Below are positions 43,008 through 52,414 of a DNA stretch of 64,000 nucleotides, piece after piece. Every line of letters starts with the position of its first letter. The first letter of the stretch is position 1. Below the pieces are notes generated by a model. That model ran no database searches. It saw nothing but the letters and a program-made list of their open reading frames with translations, and had not been told where the DNA came from. Source of the stretch: Brachybacterium paraconglomeratum (GTDB lineage Bacteria; Actinomycetota; Actinomycetes; Actinomycetales; Dermabacteraceae); NCBI RefSeq assembly GCF_003994255.1, contig NZ_ML133859.1:100921-164920 (forward strand), read 5' to 3'. The position numbers were made by a program, and so were the translations under genes.

Positions 43008-44888
43008 TCACCCGGGCAGCGACCACCCGTCGGCGACGACGGCGTCCCGGTCCTCGGGCCGATCGGTGTCCACGAGCACCTGTCTCCGGTCCAGGACCCG
43101 CAGCCGCCCCACCCAGGCTCCGAGGCCGCGTGTGGAGCCGTCGGTGGTCAGGGCGAGCCGCACCTGCACCTCGCCCGAGAGCGGACCCGACGTGTCCACC
43201 AGCGGGAACGTCCCCGTCCATGCCACGCGCCGGCCCCAGCCGGTGATCGTCCCGTCGGGGATCTCGACCGGCTCCTGGTGGCGGGCGGTGAGGCGGCCCG
43301 GCAGGGGCGTCCAGCTCTCTCCCGCGTCGGCCGAGACCTCGAGGACCAGCAGGTCGTAGGCGGTCTCGAGGTGCGCGAACAGCTCCGCCTCGAGCACGGG
43401 CTCGCGGCCGGGCAGGTCCGCGGAGATCTCCAGGGTCGCCGTGGCGGCGTCACGGTCCCCGGCGCGCCAGCCTGACCGCACGCTCTCGGGGACGACCCCG
43501 AGCGCATGGGCCACGCAGGTGGAGACCTCGCGACGGGTGACCGAGGTGGTGGACCACTCGCGGGTGGGGTGCACCGAGTTCGTCAGCAGCACCACGACCG
43601 TCGCCGTGAGCGGGTCGATGACCAGCGAGGTGCCGGTGAAACCGGTGTGCACGCCGCTGTACGGGCTGGTCAGGCCTGCGTGGTAGAACCAGGCCTCGAG
43701 CTCGGGGCCGAGGCCGCGCCGCGCGCCGCCGACGCCGGTGATCCCGGCGATGCGGTCGGTGAACATCGACTCGACGGTGTCGGGCTGGAGGATGCGGGCC
43801 CCGCCGTAGATCCCGCCGTGCAGGAACATCTGCGCGAACACGGCGAGGTCGCGGGCGGTGGAGAACACCCCGGCATGCCCGGCGACGCCGCCGAGGGAGT
43901 AGGCGTTCTCGTCGTGGACGTGCCCGTGGACGAGCCTGCCGTAGTACTCCACGTACTCGGTCGCGGCGATGCGGTCCTTCAGCTCCGCGGGCGGGTTGTA
44001 CATCGTCTCGTCCATCCCGAGCGGGCCGGTGATGTGCTCGCGCACGTACGCGTCGAGGCTCGTCCCGGAGAGCTTCTCGACGATGAGCGCGAGCGTGATC
44101 AGGCCCAGGTCGGAGTAGACGTACTTCGTGCCGGGCGGGGTGCTCGGCGCGACGGTGAGCACCGCGTCGATCCGCGAGGGGATGTCCGGGAAGGCGGAGT
44201 AGAGGTTGATGAAGGCGGGCAGTCCGCCGACATGGGTGAGCAGGTGCTGGACCGTGACCTCGCCCTTCCCGTTCTCGGCGAAGCGCGGGAGGTGGTCGGC
44301 GACGCGGTCCTCGAGCGACAGCAGCCCCGCCTCGACGTGCTGCATGACGGCGGTGGCGGTGAAGATCTTCGAGATCGAGGCGAGGTCGTAGATCGTGTCG
44401 GTGCGCGTCGGGATCCGCTCCGCCTCGGGCAGCTCGGTGCTCGCGTCCTGCCAGCGCAGCGCGTACCCGTCGGCGTGCTCGTAGGCGATGCCGCGCTGCG
44501 AGGCGACCAGGAGCGTGGCGCCGGAGAAGCGGGGCGGGTCGTTGTCGAGGCCGGCGCGGAGGATGCCGGGCAGCTGGGCGAGCACGTCGGCGTCCAGGCC
44601 GACGTCGGCGGGCTCGACCTCCTCGAGCGTCTTCGAGGAGCCGCGCCGGTTCCAGGGGTGGGGGTGGGGTCCGCCGGGCCGCCATCCGGGAGCGGAGGCG
44701 GCGGCCTGCTTCTCGGGGCGCTCCTTGCGCGGCGAGGGATCGCCCATGGCGTGGGCGGCGGTGGTGAGGCCGACGGCTCCGGTGCAGGCGGCGAGCGCCC
44801 CGGCGGTGAGGCCGACGCGACGGGTGATGCCGGGCTGATCGGTGCGGGGCTGATCGGTGCCGTTCTGGTCGGTGCCGGGCTGGTCCAT
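43008..44888 (-). CDS. Exported serine hydrolase (beta-lactamase/penicillin-binding class C fold)
   Basis: 626 residues from the ATG at 44888. The N-terminus has short GTDQ/RTDQ repeats, then a Tat-type signal (TRRVGLTAGALAACTG). The hydrolase domain has the Ser-x-x-Lys motif in YDLASISKIFTATAV, Tyr-x-Asp/Asn in YVYSDLG, and HTG in GVHTGFTGTS. An extra ~150-residue beta-rich C-terminal domain is present. Likely cell-wall or amide/ester hydrolase outside the cell; beta-lactam resistance is not implied. Confidence 0.88.
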   Translation of the reverse strand: MDQPGTDQNGTDQPRTDQPGITRRVGLTAGALAACTGAVGLTTAAHAMGDPSPRKERPEKQAAASAPGWRPGGPHPHPWNRRGSSKTLEEVEPADVGLDADVLAQLPGILRAGLDNDPPRFSGATLLVASQRGIAYEHADGYALRWQDASTELPEAERIPTRTDTIYDLASISKIFTATAVMQHVEAGLLSLEDRVADHLPRFAENGKGEVTVQHLLTHVGGLPAFINLYSAFPDIPSRIDAVLTVAPSTPPGTKYVYSDLGLITLALIVEKLSGTSLDAYVREHITGPLGMDETMYNPPAELKDRIAATEYVEYYGRLVHGHVHDENAYSLGGVAGHAGVFSTARDLAVFAQMFLHGGIYGGARILQPDTVESMFTDRIAGITGVGGARRGLGPELEAWFYHAGLTSPYSGVHTGFTGTSLVIDPLTATVVVLLTNSVHPTREWSTTSVTRREVSTCVAHALGVVPESVRSGWRAGDRDAATATLEISADLPGREPVLEAELFAHLETAYDLLVLEVSADAGESWTPLPGRLTARHQEPVEIPDGTITGWGRRVAWTGTFPLVDTSGPLSGEVQVRLALTTDGSTRGLGAWVGRLRVLDRRQVLVDTDRPEDRDAVVADGWSLPG

Positions 44889-45100
44889 GGGGCTCCTTCG
44901 CATCGGGTCCGTCGCGCGGCCGGGGGCGTCCTCGATGACGCCGCACCTCCGTCTCCGCTGGTCGGACCGGGAGGCACACAGGCTCCGCTCCCCCTGGTCG
45001 GGAGCCTGGCGCACCGCCGACCAACCTATCCCCGGCCCTGGCGTGTGGCAACCGCCACACGCCGGGTGCGGGGGCACGGGCTCGTCGTCGGCTCCGCAGG

Positions 45101-45847
45101 TCAGCGACCGCCGACGGGGTCGCTCCCCCGCTGGGCCGCCCGCACCTCGCGCAGGCCGAGCGCCAGCAGGACGATCGAAGCCGCCCTCAGCCCCGCCACC
45201 ACCAGGTCCCCGAGGATCTCGAGGATTCGGGCGACGAGCACGACGCCGTCGGGGAATCGGTCCAGGTCACCGGAGACGTCGATGCCGAAGAGCAGACCGA
45301 GCAGGACCGGGGCGATGGCGAGCACCCCGCCGATCCAGAGCCGGCTCCCGCGACGGGCATGCACGATCACGATGATCGACAGCACCAGCGCCGCGACCCA
45401 GAGGGCCAGGCTTCCGAGCGCCAGAAGTGCAACGACGGCCCCGAACGTGGCCCGACCGCCGGGGTCGGCCAGCAGCCCGGTCCACGTCTCGAGGGGCCGA
45501 CCCGCCATGAGCAGCTCCAGGAGCAGGCGCACGAGGCCGCTGAGCACCATCACGGCCATCACCGCGATCAGGGCGTACGCCGTGCGGACCGGAGGTTCGG
45601 ACAGCGCGGGCGGGACCGGTCCGCGCGGCGGCCACGACTCGCTGCCGGGCGGAGGCACCGGTGCAGGACCGCCCGGACTCCACCCGCCCGCTCCCGGCCC
45701 GTAGGCCCGGTGGCCTTGGGCTTCCGGGCCGACCGGCCCCGGCCAGCCCGGTCCCGGCCCCTGGGCGCCCGACGCTCCCGGCCCTGGCGGGGGAGCTCCC
45801 GGCTCGTAGGCCTGGTGCCCGTCGCCGCTCGTGCTCGGATCCGTCAT
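45101..45847 (-). CDS. Pro/Gly-rich N-terminus membrane protein, function unknown
   Basis: 248 residues. The first ~85 are Pro/Gly-rich and disordered; four membrane helices follow (AYALIAVMAVMVLSGLV, TFGAVVALLALGSLALWVAA, LWIGGVLAIAPVLLGLL, ILGDLVVAGLRAASIVLLAL). Typical of actinobacterial DUF4190-like envelope proteins. Stands alone between the serine hydrolase and the peptidase gene. Confidence 0.75.
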   Translation of the reverse strand: MTDPSTSGDGHQAYEPGAPPPGPGASGAQGPGPGWPGPVGPEAQGHRAYGPGAGGWSPGGPAPVPPPGSESWPPRGPVPPALSEPPVRTAYALIAVMAVMVLSGLVRLLLELLMAGRPLETWTGLLADPGGRATFGAVVALLALGSLALWVAALVLSIIVIVHARRGSRLWIGGVLAIAPVLLGLLFGIDVSGDLDRFPDGVVLVARILEILGDLVVAGLRAASIVLLALGLREVRAAQRGSDPVGGR

Positions 45848-45883
45848 CGTCTCCCCCGCCCCCGGTTCGCGGTCACCGAACCC

Positions 45884-48145
45884 TCAGTTCCTCTCCAGCG
45901 CGAGCACGGGCACGCAGGCGGGGCTGAAGCCCAGCACCTGCCCGTAGAAGGACAGCGACGACTCGATCGCCGTCACGATCGTCTCCGCCTTCCGGAAGCC
46001 GTGCTGCTCGCCCTCGAACAGCAGATACGCGTGCGGGATGCCCTTGGCGGCGAGCGCGTCGCGGAAGGCCTCGGACTGGCTGGGCGGGACGATCCGGTCC
46101 TCGTCGCCCTGCAGCAGCAGCACCGGCACCTCGAGCTCGTCGACGTGGCTGAGCGGGGCGCGCTCGACGTACAGGTCCCGCCGCTCGGGATAGGGGCCGA
46201 CGAGCCCGTCGATGTAGCGGGACTCGAAGTCGTGGGTGTCCAGGCGGAACTGCTCGAGCTCGGCGACGCCGAAGCTGGAGACCCCGGCCGCGAAGGCGTC
46301 CGTGCGGGTCAGGCACGCCAGCGTGGTCCAGCCGCCGGCGCTTCCGCCCTCGATCGCGAGCCGCTCCCCGTCGGCGATCCCCTCGGCGACCAGGTGCTCC
46401 ATCACCGCGACGGTGTCGGCGACGTCGACCACGCCCCACTGGCCCTTGAGCCGGTCGCGGTAGGCACGGCCGTAGCCGCTGGAGCCGCCGTAGTTCACGA
46501 CCACCACGCCGAGCCCGCGGGAGGTGTAGTAGGCGACGGGCAGCGAGAGCACCGGCGGGACGTGCGCGGTGGGACCGCCGTGGACCTGCGCGATGAACGG
46601 CGGCAGCTCGCCCTCGCGCCCGGCGAGGCCTTCCTGACGAGGACGGTGCACGATCGCGTGGACCACTCCGCCGTCCGCCAGCGGCACCTCGATGCTCTCC
46701 GCCTCCGGCAGGAGACCGGGGTCGGGGGCGTCGTCGCGGGAGGAGCGCAGCAGGGTGAGCGGGGAGAGGGACGGCGCGGCCGACGGAGCTCGTCCGGCCG
46801 CCGGAGCACCGCCGGTCGAGGCGGCCGCGGGCGCGGCGTCGGACGGGTCGGCCGACGGATCGGCCTGCGCGATCTCTTCCTCGAGCCGCAGCTCGGCGAG
46901 GTGGATCGCGCCGAACGCCGTCGGGGAGGCGCCGGCGAGGACGAGCAGCCCGTCCTCGCGTCGCTGCATGCCGCCGACCTCGGTGAGCGGGCAGTCCAGC
47001 GGGGCGAGCTCGCCGGTGCTGATCCGCAGCACGGACAGCGAGGTCGCGGCGCGGCCGTGCTGGACGAGGGCCCGGTCGGCGTCGAGCACCTGGTACCAGG
47101 TGGTGCCGAGCGCCCACATCGGTCCCGCGAACTCCTCCTCGCGCTCGAGGACCTGGCGGGCGCCGTCGGCCGACGACCACGTCCAGGGGTTCCACCAGCC
47201 GGTCACGTCGGAGAGGTACAGGAGGCGCTCGTCGTCGAGCCATTCGGGCTGGAGCACCGAGACGTCGGTGCCGCCGGCGATGATCTCGCCCTCCCCGGCG
47301 CTGCCGTCGAGCAGCGGTGCGACGTGCAGCTCGGTGCCGTCCCAGGGCATCTGCGGGTGCTCCCAGCTGATCCAGGCCAGGTGCGTGCCGTCGGGGCTGA
47401 GGCGCGGGTGGGCGACGAAGCGGGAGGCGGGGGTGATGCGGCGCAGGGCGGCGGGATCCTCCGCGGCGGAGCCGTCCAGCGGCACGGCGACGATGCTGCG
47501 CTCGATGTGCGGGGCGCCGTCGACGTCGATGGGCAGGGTGACCTCGGCATCGGGGTGCGGGGCGCCCCCGTCAGGGCTCGAGCCGTCGGCCCCGGCGGTG
47601 CGGCCGACGAGGCCGGCGTGATCCTCGCACACCCACCACACCTCGGTCGTGCCGTCCGCGAGGGTGACGACGGTGGGGTCCGCCCAGCGCAGCGAGGGCC
47701 CGTGCGCGGACTCGACCTCGGGGCCGACGGGGGTGAGCGGACGGGGCTGCTCCCCCTCGCGCAGCGCGTGGACGCGCTGGTCGGCGAAGTTCACGAAGAC
47801 GACCAGCGGCCCCTGCCCGTCCGGGCCCGGTGCGGGGACGACGCTCCAGCTCGACCCGCCGTACTCGTGCACGCGCGAGCGGGCGTTGAAGGGGGCGGGC
47901 AGGACGGTGACACGGTCGGCCGGCACGGACGGGGCGGGCGGCCCCTCGGCACCCCCGGCCGGCGGGAGCGCGACGGGACCCGCGGTGCGGACGATCGCCT
48001 GGCGGCCGCCCTCGGTCGCGATCCCCTCGGTCCACCACACCTCCCGGCCGACGAGGCGCGGCGAGCCCAGGCGGGTGCCGCCGGTCGCGAGGAGGTCGGC
48101 GGTCAGGGGCGAGGGCCAGGAGCCGTACGGGAGAGTCGTCACCAT
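45884..48145 (-). CDS. S9 family prolyl oligopeptidase-type peptidase
   Basis: 753 residues from the ATG at 48145. N-terminal beta-propeller (about 1-480) and C-terminal alpha/beta-hydrolase. The catalytic Ser is in EGGSAGGWT, Asp in LLQGDEDRIVPP, His in EGEQHGFRK; the oxyanion loop VHGGPTAHV precedes. No signal peptide, so cytoplasmic. Cleaves short peptides. A low-complexity Ala/Pro/Ser loop (about residues 425-455) is inserted before the hydrolase domain. Confidence 0.93.
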   Translation of the reverse strand: MVTTLPYGSWPSPLTADLLATGGTRLGSPRLVGREVWWTEGIATEGGRQAIVRTAGPVALPPAGGAEGPPAPSVPADRVTVLPAPFNARSRVHEYGGSSWSVVPAPGPDGQGPLVVFVNFADQRVHALREGEQPRPLTPVGPEVESAHGPSLRWADPTVVTLADGTTEVWWVCEDHAGLVGRTAGADGSSPDGGAPHPDAEVTLPIDVDGAPHIERSIVAVPLDGSAAEDPAALRRITPASRFVAHPRLSPDGTHLAWISWEHPQMPWDGTELHVAPLLDGSAGEGEIIAGGTDVSVLQPEWLDDERLLYLSDVTGWWNPWTWSSADGARQVLEREEEFAGPMWALGTTWYQVLDADRALVQHGRAATSLSVLRISTGELAPLDCPLTEVGGMQRREDGLLVLAGASPTAFGAIHLAELRLEEEIAQADPSADPSDAAPAAASTGGAPAAGRAPSAAPSLSPLTLLRSSRDDAPDPGLLPEAESIEVPLADGGVVHAIVHRPRQEGLAGREGELPPFIAQVHGGPTAHVPPVLSLPVAYYTSRGLGVVVVNYGGSSGYGRAYRDRLKGQWGVVDVADTVAVMEHLVAEGIADGERLAIEGGSAGGWTTLACLTRTDAFAAGVSSFGVAELEQFRLDTHDFESRYIDGLVGPYPERRDLYVERAPLSHVDELEVPVLLLQGDEDRIVPPSQSEAFRDALAAKGIPHAYLLFEGEQHGFRKAETIVTAIESSLSFYGQVLGFSPACVPVLALERN

Positions 48146-48229
48146 GGGACCAGCGTAGGCAGAACGCGGCTCCGACAGGACGACACTTCGCGGACGGGAG
48201 CTGTCCGCCCGACGGCGAAGGATCGAGGC

Positions 48230-48760
48230 ATGGACACCACGCTCTTCACCCCGACCTCTCGCCTCACCGGCGGCTACGGCAGCCTCAACTCCTTCGCGAT
48301 CGTGAAGGGCCCGGACGGGGCCCGCGGCTTCCACTCCTTCCTCGCCGCCGTGTTCGACGCGGTCGAGACCCCCGAGGCGCATGCCGTGGACACCGACGGG
48401 CTCCTGATCCATTCCGAGTCGCGGATCGGCGACTCCTGCCTGATGGTCGTCGATTCGAAGCCGGACTGGCCCTTCACCCCCGCGATGCTGCAGGTCAACG
48501 TCGAGGACCCGGAGGAGGTGCTGCGCCGCGCCCGGGAGCGGGGCGCTCGCGTCATCACCGAGGTCTCGCCGTTCTACGGCTCGACGATCGCGAGGTTCCA
48601 GGACCCGTGGCACAACATCTGGTGGCTGTTCGGCCCGGCCGACGAGGACGCGCCGGAGCTCGAGTGGGATCCGGAGGTCGCGGCCGAGGAGGGCGAGAGC
48701 GAGGTGCATGCGAGCATCTGCCGGGCGATGGAGGGGCTCGTCGCTCCCGGGGAGAGCTGA
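48230..48760 (+). CDS. VOC-superfamily (glyoxalase/bleomycin-resistance-like) protein
   Basis: 176 residues from the ATG at 48230. The second half has the family pattern MLQVNVEDPEEVLRRARERGARVITEVSPFYGSTIARFQDPWHNIWWLF, as in PhnB-like VOC proteins. The first part is shorter than usual for a two-module protein, and ends with an acidic tail. Metal and substrate are not clear. Confidence 0.85.
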   Translation: MDTTLFTPTSRLTGGYGSLNSFAIVKGPDGARGFHSFLAAVFDAVETPEAHAVDTDGLLIHSESRIGDSCLMVVDSKPDWPFTPAMLQVNVEDPEEVLRRARERGARVITEVSPFYGSTIARFQDPWHNIWWLFGPADEDAPELEWDPEVAAEEGESEVHASICRAMEGLVAPGES

Positions 48761-48770
48761 CGGGGTCGGG

Positions 48771-48818
48771 CGCTCAGGCGCTCAGGCGCTCAGGCGCTCA
48801 GGCGCTCAGGCGCTCAGG
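48771..48818. repeat. 8-bp tandem repeat spanning the PhzF stop codon
   Basis: Six perfect units of CGCTCAGG from 48771 to 48818. TCA, the PhzF stop on the minus strand, recurs every 8 bp at 48774, 48782, 48790, 48798, 48806 and 48814; the last is the real stop. Confidence 0.95.
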
Positions 48819-49791
48819 CCAGGATCGTGCCCTCGACGGTGAGCACCGTCGACCCACCGACCCACAGCGTCCCGTCGCCCGCCTGTTCGAGGTGGACCCG
48901 GCCCTCGCGGCCGAGCGCCGTGCCCTGCGCGGCGGTCCAGCGCTCGGGCGCCTCTCCGCGAGCGACGAGCCACTGGCCGATCCCGGCGTTGAGGCTGCCG
49001 GTGACCGGGTCCTCCACGCCGACGGGCGCGAAGGCCCGCACCTCGTAGAGCGGCGCGGCGTCCGGATCGGGGGACGCATCGCCCAGCGCGTCCCGCTGCC
49101 CGCTCCCCCGGCGCCCGATCACGCCGACCTTCCGGTTCCCGAGCGCGGCCACGTCGGGCTCGAGGGAGAGCACCTGCTCGGCGTCCTCGAGCTCGAGCAC
49201 CTGCCAGCCCGGGCCGTTGTCCGCCCAGGTGTGGCCGCGCACGGCGGCGCGCGGGATGCCGAGGGCCGCGGCGATGCGGCCCACCTCGTCCTCGGCGAGC
49301 GGGCCCTCACGAAGCAGCGGCGGGGCGGCGAAGGCGAGGCGCTCCCCCGCCGGCTCCTCGCTCCGCCGCACGTCGGACGGCCCCGCCGTGTCGAGCCACC
49401 GCACGTCGTCCAGCCCCGCGTCATGCCCCACCTCGCTCCGCCGCACCTCGACCAGGCCGATCGCGCACTCCTGCACGATCCGCTCGCCCGACGGGACGCC
49501 GCCCGCGTGCAGCCAGGCCCGGGCGGTGCCGAGAGTGGGGTGGCCGGCGAAGGGCAGCTCGCCCGAGGGAGTCCAGATCCGCACCCGGTAGTCGGCCTCC
49601 GCCATGGTGGGCGGCAGCAGGAAGGTGGTCTCGGAGAGGTTCGTCCACTGCGCGATGCGCTGCATGTCCTCGTCGGCCAAGTCCTCCGCCTCGAGCACCA
49701 CGGCGAGGGGATTGCCGCGCTGGGGCGCCTCGGCGAAGACGTCGAGCTGGAGGAACGGGCGGCGGCGAGGCGGGGCGGGCGCGACGGTCAT
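48814..49791 (-). CDS. PhzF-family epimerase/isomerase
   Basis: 325 residues. Family hallmarks: QLDVFAEAPQRGNPLAVVL, catalytic Glu in NLSETTFLLP, GELPFAGHPTLGTARAWL, and in the second half GVEDPVTGSLNAGIGQWL. Two matched diaminopimelate-epimerase-like lobes. Phenazine genes are absent nearby, so this is one of the many PhzF homologues with unknown small-molecule substrate. Start at 49791 chosen by family; an ATG nine bases upstream is also possible. Ends in the 8-bp repeat. Confidence 0.92.
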   Translation of the reverse strand: MTVAPAPPRRRPFLQLDVFAEAPQRGNPLAVVLEAEDLADEDMQRIAQWTNLSETTFLLPPTMAEADYRVRIWTPSGELPFAGHPTLGTARAWLHAGGVPSGERIVQECAIGLVEVRRSEVGHDAGLDDVRWLDTAGPSDVRRSEEPAGERLAFAAPPLLREGPLAEDEVGRIAAALGIPRAAVRGHTWADNGPGWQVLELEDAEQVLSLEPDVAALGNRKVGVIGRRGSGQRDALGDASPDPDAAPLYEVRAFAPVGVEDPVTGSLNAGIGQWLVARGEAPERWTAAQGTALGREGRVHLEQAGDGTLWVGGSTVLTVEGTILA

Positions 49792-49880
49792 GGGCCCCAT
49801 CCTTCCCCGGTCGACCCTCTGCACGCCGCCGGAACGGGCCCTGTCCTGCCGAGGCGGCACGACATGGCTGCGCGTCTCCC

Positions 49881-50228
49881 TCACCACGAACTGCGCAGCA
49901 CCCGCAGCACGTCTTCGAGCGAGAGGCCCTCGTCGCGCGCGGCGGTCGCCAGATGGCGCGCCGCCTGCGCGACGGCCGAGGAGACCGGGGCCGCGTCGTC
50001 GCTGACCCGAGTGCCCGAGCCCACCCGGGTCACCAGGAGGCCGTCCGCCTCCAGCGAGTGGTAGGCCTTCGCCACGGTGCCGGGGGCGACGGCGAGGTCG
50101 GCGGCGAGCTGACGGACCGAGGGCAGGCGCTCGCCCCGGCCCAGCCGGCCCGTGGTGATCAGGCCGCTGATCTGATCGTGGATCTGCCGGGCGGGGCTCC
50201 CGCCCTCGGGGCTCAGGGCGAGGATCAC
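49881..50228 (-). CDS. GntR-family (YtrA-type) transcriptional regulator
   Basis: 115 residues from the GTG at 50228. Winged-helix GntR N-domain (QIHDQISGLITTGRLGRGERLPSVRQLAADLAVAPGTVAKAYHSLEADGLLVTRVGSGTRV) and only a short helical tail, which is the YtrA subfamily layout. Its start overlaps the stop of the membrane-protein gene (GTGA), so they are made together. It is probably an autorepressor through the GTATCA-N6-TGATAC palindrome upstream of the pair. Confidence 0.92.
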   Translation of the reverse strand: MILALSPEGGSPARQIHDQISGLITTGRLGRGERLPSVRQLAADLAVAPGTVAKAYHSLEADGLLVTRVGSGTRVSDDAAPVSSAVAQAARHLATAARDEGLSLEDVLRVLRSSW

Positions 50229-51145
50229 GACGGGACCGCGCTGCGTCGCGAGCGGGAGACGGACGGCGCGGGCACGGCGGTCAGGGCCGTGAACACCCAC
50301 AGCGCACAGCCCGCGCAGGCGGCCACCGCCCCGAGCACGTCGAGCGCGCCCGAGAGGGCGGCGAACGGCGTGCTGATCGAGAACTGCCCACGATCCCCGC
50401 CGGAGAAGGTGCCGGAGAGCCGCGAGGTGTTCGCCAGCGAGGTCAGGATCGTGCCGAGGTGCAGCAGCAGCGCCCCGAGCGCGACCCGCGCCACGTTCGC
50501 GCTGCGCCGCCGACGCTTCGCCGTGTCGGCGGGCTCCGCCTCGGCCAGCGGCGGGCGCGCGATCCTGGACAGGGCCCACCAGGTGGCCGCACCCAGCGGC
50601 ATCAGCAGCACCAGCGGGAGGGCGGAGTGGTGCCATCCGTAGATGCCCGTGCCGAGCGTGCCCGAGCCGACGTGGACCACGTAACGGGTGTACTCGCCGT
50701 CCTCGTCCGGCCGGGAGGCAGTGCCTGCGGCGAGCGTGAGCACGAGAACGAGCACGAGGGTGAGGAGGAGAGCGGAGAGCCAGCGGACCTCGAGGAAGGA
50801 GCGCCAGGTGCGGGGCGCGAGCGTCGCCCCCGCGGACGGCGCGCGGTGCGGGCGGACGGCGCCCAGCGCGATCAGGGCGGCCAGCCCGAGCACCAGCGGC
50901 AGCGCGTAGCGGGCCCCGAAGACGGCTGACCAGACCTCCCGGGGCGCCTCGACCCACAGCGGCATCGCCCCGAGCACGGAGCAGGCCGCCAGGAGCACCA
51001 CGGCCCCGCCGGCCGCCGCCGCCGTCATGGCACGACCTGCCTCCAGCGCAGGGAGCCCGCGACGGCGCACCGCCCACGCGAGCGCACCGAGCACGATCCC
51101 GGCCAGGTGTCGCCAGAGCAGCATCCACAACAGCGTCCAGGTCAT
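50225..51145 (-). CDS. Multi-pass membrane protein paired with GntR regulator
   Basis: 306 residues from the ATG at 51145. About seven or eight hydrophobic segments (for example WRHLAGIVLGALAWAV, ALPLVLGLAALIALGAV, ALLLTLVLVLVLTLAAG, ALDVLGAVAACAGCALWVF). No recognisable domain beyond DUF1648-like appearance in the end region. YtrA-type regulators commonly sit beside ABC or membrane proteins; here no ATPase is present. Role unknown. Confidence 0.75.
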   Translation of the reverse strand: MTWTLLWMLLWRHLAGIVLGALAWAVRRRGLPALEAGRAMTAAAAGGAVVLLAACSVLGAMPLWVEAPREVWSAVFGARYALPLVLGLAALIALGAVRPHRAPSAGATLAPRTWRSFLEVRWLSALLLTLVLVLVLTLAAGTASRPDEDGEYTRYVVHVGSGTLGTGIYGWHHSALPLVLLMPLGAATWWALSRIARPPLAEAEPADTAKRRRRSANVARVALGALLLHLGTILTSLANTSRLSGTFSGGDRGQFSISTPFAALSGALDVLGAVAACAGCALWVFTALTAVPAPSVSRSRRSAVPS

Positions 51146-51184
51146 GCCAAACCTCCGCGGTGTACCAGTGCAGTGACACACACC

Positions 51185-51202
51185 GTATCAGCCGTTTGAT
51201 AC
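51185..51202. promoter_or_regulatory. YtrA/GntR operator palindrome
   Basis: GTATCA (51185-51190) and TGATAC (51197-51202) are perfect inverted arms with a 6-bp spacer, 40 bp upstream of the membrane-protein start. Position and symmetry suit autoregulation by the GntR protein of this two-gene operon. Confidence 0.65.
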
Positions 51203-51246
51203 ACCTGGGGTGCCGCGCGCGCCGCTGCCGTCCCCGGACTGCTCGC

Positions 51247-51642
51247 TCAGCGCTCCTCGCTGTGCGGCTCCTGCTCCCCCTCGCCCGGCGCCCGGGCGAG
51301 GTCCTGCGGGGCGGTGCGCGGGTCCACGGGCGAGCCGGAGAGGTAGGCGGCGCGCGCCAGCACGTTCGAGGCGATGGAGGAGACGATGATCAGCGCCAGC
51401 ACGGTGAGCAGCGTCTTCACCAGCACGACGGGGTCCAGGCCGCTGGTGCGGGTGTGCTGCAGGAAGGCGCCGATCACGATCATCGGCAGACCCAGGCCGG
51501 TGGCCGGGGAGAGCACGTTGATGCGGCTGAACGAATCACGGGCGTGGAACATCGACAGCGCGGCGGTGAGCATCCAGAACGCGCCGCCGATCAGCAGCAC
51601 GCCGATCAGCACGGTGAGGGCGAGGTCGAGCACGGGGTTCAT
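51247..51642 (-). CDS. mrpG: Mrp Na+/H+ antiporter subunit G
   Basis: 131 residues, three membrane helices. MrpG/MnhG pattern: DLALTVLIGVLLIGGAFWMLTAAL, ARDSFSRINVLSPATGLGLPMIVIG. An unusual ~35-residue acidic C-terminal tail. Last gene of the operon; overlaps mrpF by four bases. Confidence 0.92.
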   Translation of the reverse strand: MNPVLDLALTVLIGVLLIGGAFWMLTAALSMFHARDSFSRINVLSPATGLGLPMIVIGAFLQHTRTSGLDPVVLVKTLLTVLALIIVSSIASNVLARAAYLSGSPVDPRTAPQDLARAPGEGEQEPHSEER

Positions 51643-51899
51643 CGGCGCCCCTTCGTGAGGATGCGGGCCAGGGCCACGGTGGCGAGGATCCCCAGCACGG
51701 AGGCGATCAGCGCGGCGTCCACCGCCGCGGCGGAGGAGTTCACCAGGCCGATCAGCACCAGCACCCCGATGCCGGAGAAGAACACCAGATCGCCCACCAC
51801 GGCGCGGCTCGCCGGATCCGGGGCGGTGGCCACCCGGAAGAGGCCCACCAGGATCGCGGCGCCCAGCAGCACCACGGCGGTCCACAGGATGATGGTCAT
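51639..51899 (-). CDS. mrpF: Mrp Na+/H+ antiporter subunit F
   Basis: 86 residues, three helices, full-length MrpF (VALGILRVATAPDPASRAVVGDLVFF-type core: VGLFRVATAPDPASRAVVGD, NSSAAAVDAALIASVLGILATVALARIL). Essential small subunit of the complex; ends overlap mrpE and mrpG. Confidence 0.92.
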   Translation of the reverse strand: MTIILWTAVVLLGAAILVGLFRVATAPDPASRAVVGDLVFFSGIGVLVLIGLVNSSAAAVDAALIASVLGILATVALARILTKGRR

Positions 51900-52414
51900 C
51901 GCTCGTCCTCCTCCTGCTCGCGGGACTGCTCGTGCGAGGACCCGCCCGGCCCGGCGTGCCCGCCGGGACCCGTGCGGTGGCCCGCGGCGCGGATCCGACG
52001 CACGGCGCGCCCGTCCGCGAAGCGCTCGTCGACCGCACTGCGCGACCGGCGCGGGAGCAGCGCCGCCTCGGCCCCGCCCGGCCCGCGGGAGGCGCGCAGC
52101 AGGCGCTGCTCCATCTCGCGCAGGTCCTCGACCACCTGCTCGCGCGACGCGGCGAACAGCACGTGCACGAACAGGCTCGGGCCCTCCTCGAGGGTGCCGT
52201 GGGCGGTGCCCACCACCAGCGTGCCCGGGGTGATCGTGATCGAGGAGGCCATCGCGATGATCTCCAGGTCCGTGGTGGCCCGCAGCGGGTACTCCACGAT
52301 CGCGGGCGAGCTGCGGGTGCGCGGGCTGTACACCCCGGCGGCCACCGCGAAGGAGCCCTTCACGATCTCGCCGAGAATCCACAGCACGTAGGTGAACGTG
52401 TACCAGGCGCGCAT
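51896..52414 (-). CDS. mrpE: Mrp Na+/H+ antiporter subunit E
   Basis: 172 residues. Core MrpE domain in the first ~115: YVLWILGEIVKGSFAVAAGVYSP, RATTDLEIIAMASSITITPGTLVVGT, SLFVHVLF. The last ~60 residues are charged and Gly/His/Glu-rich, longer than usual. Only about one or two membrane helices. Overlaps mrpD by one base and mrpF by four. Confidence 0.9.
   Translation of the reverse strand: MRAWYTFTYVLWILGEIVKGSFAVAAGVYSPRTRSSPAIVEYPLRATTDLEIIAMASSITITPGTLVVGTAHGTLEEGPSLFVHVLFAASREQVVEDLREMEQRLLRASRGPGGAEAALLPRRSRSAVDERFADGRAVRRIRAAGHRTGPGGHAGPGGSSHEQSREQEEDER

Noticed and set aside
45359..48229. Large upstream extension of the VOC protein frame
   Set aside because: It runs antisense through the peptidase gene, has no domain, and the VOC fold starts after the ATG at 48230.
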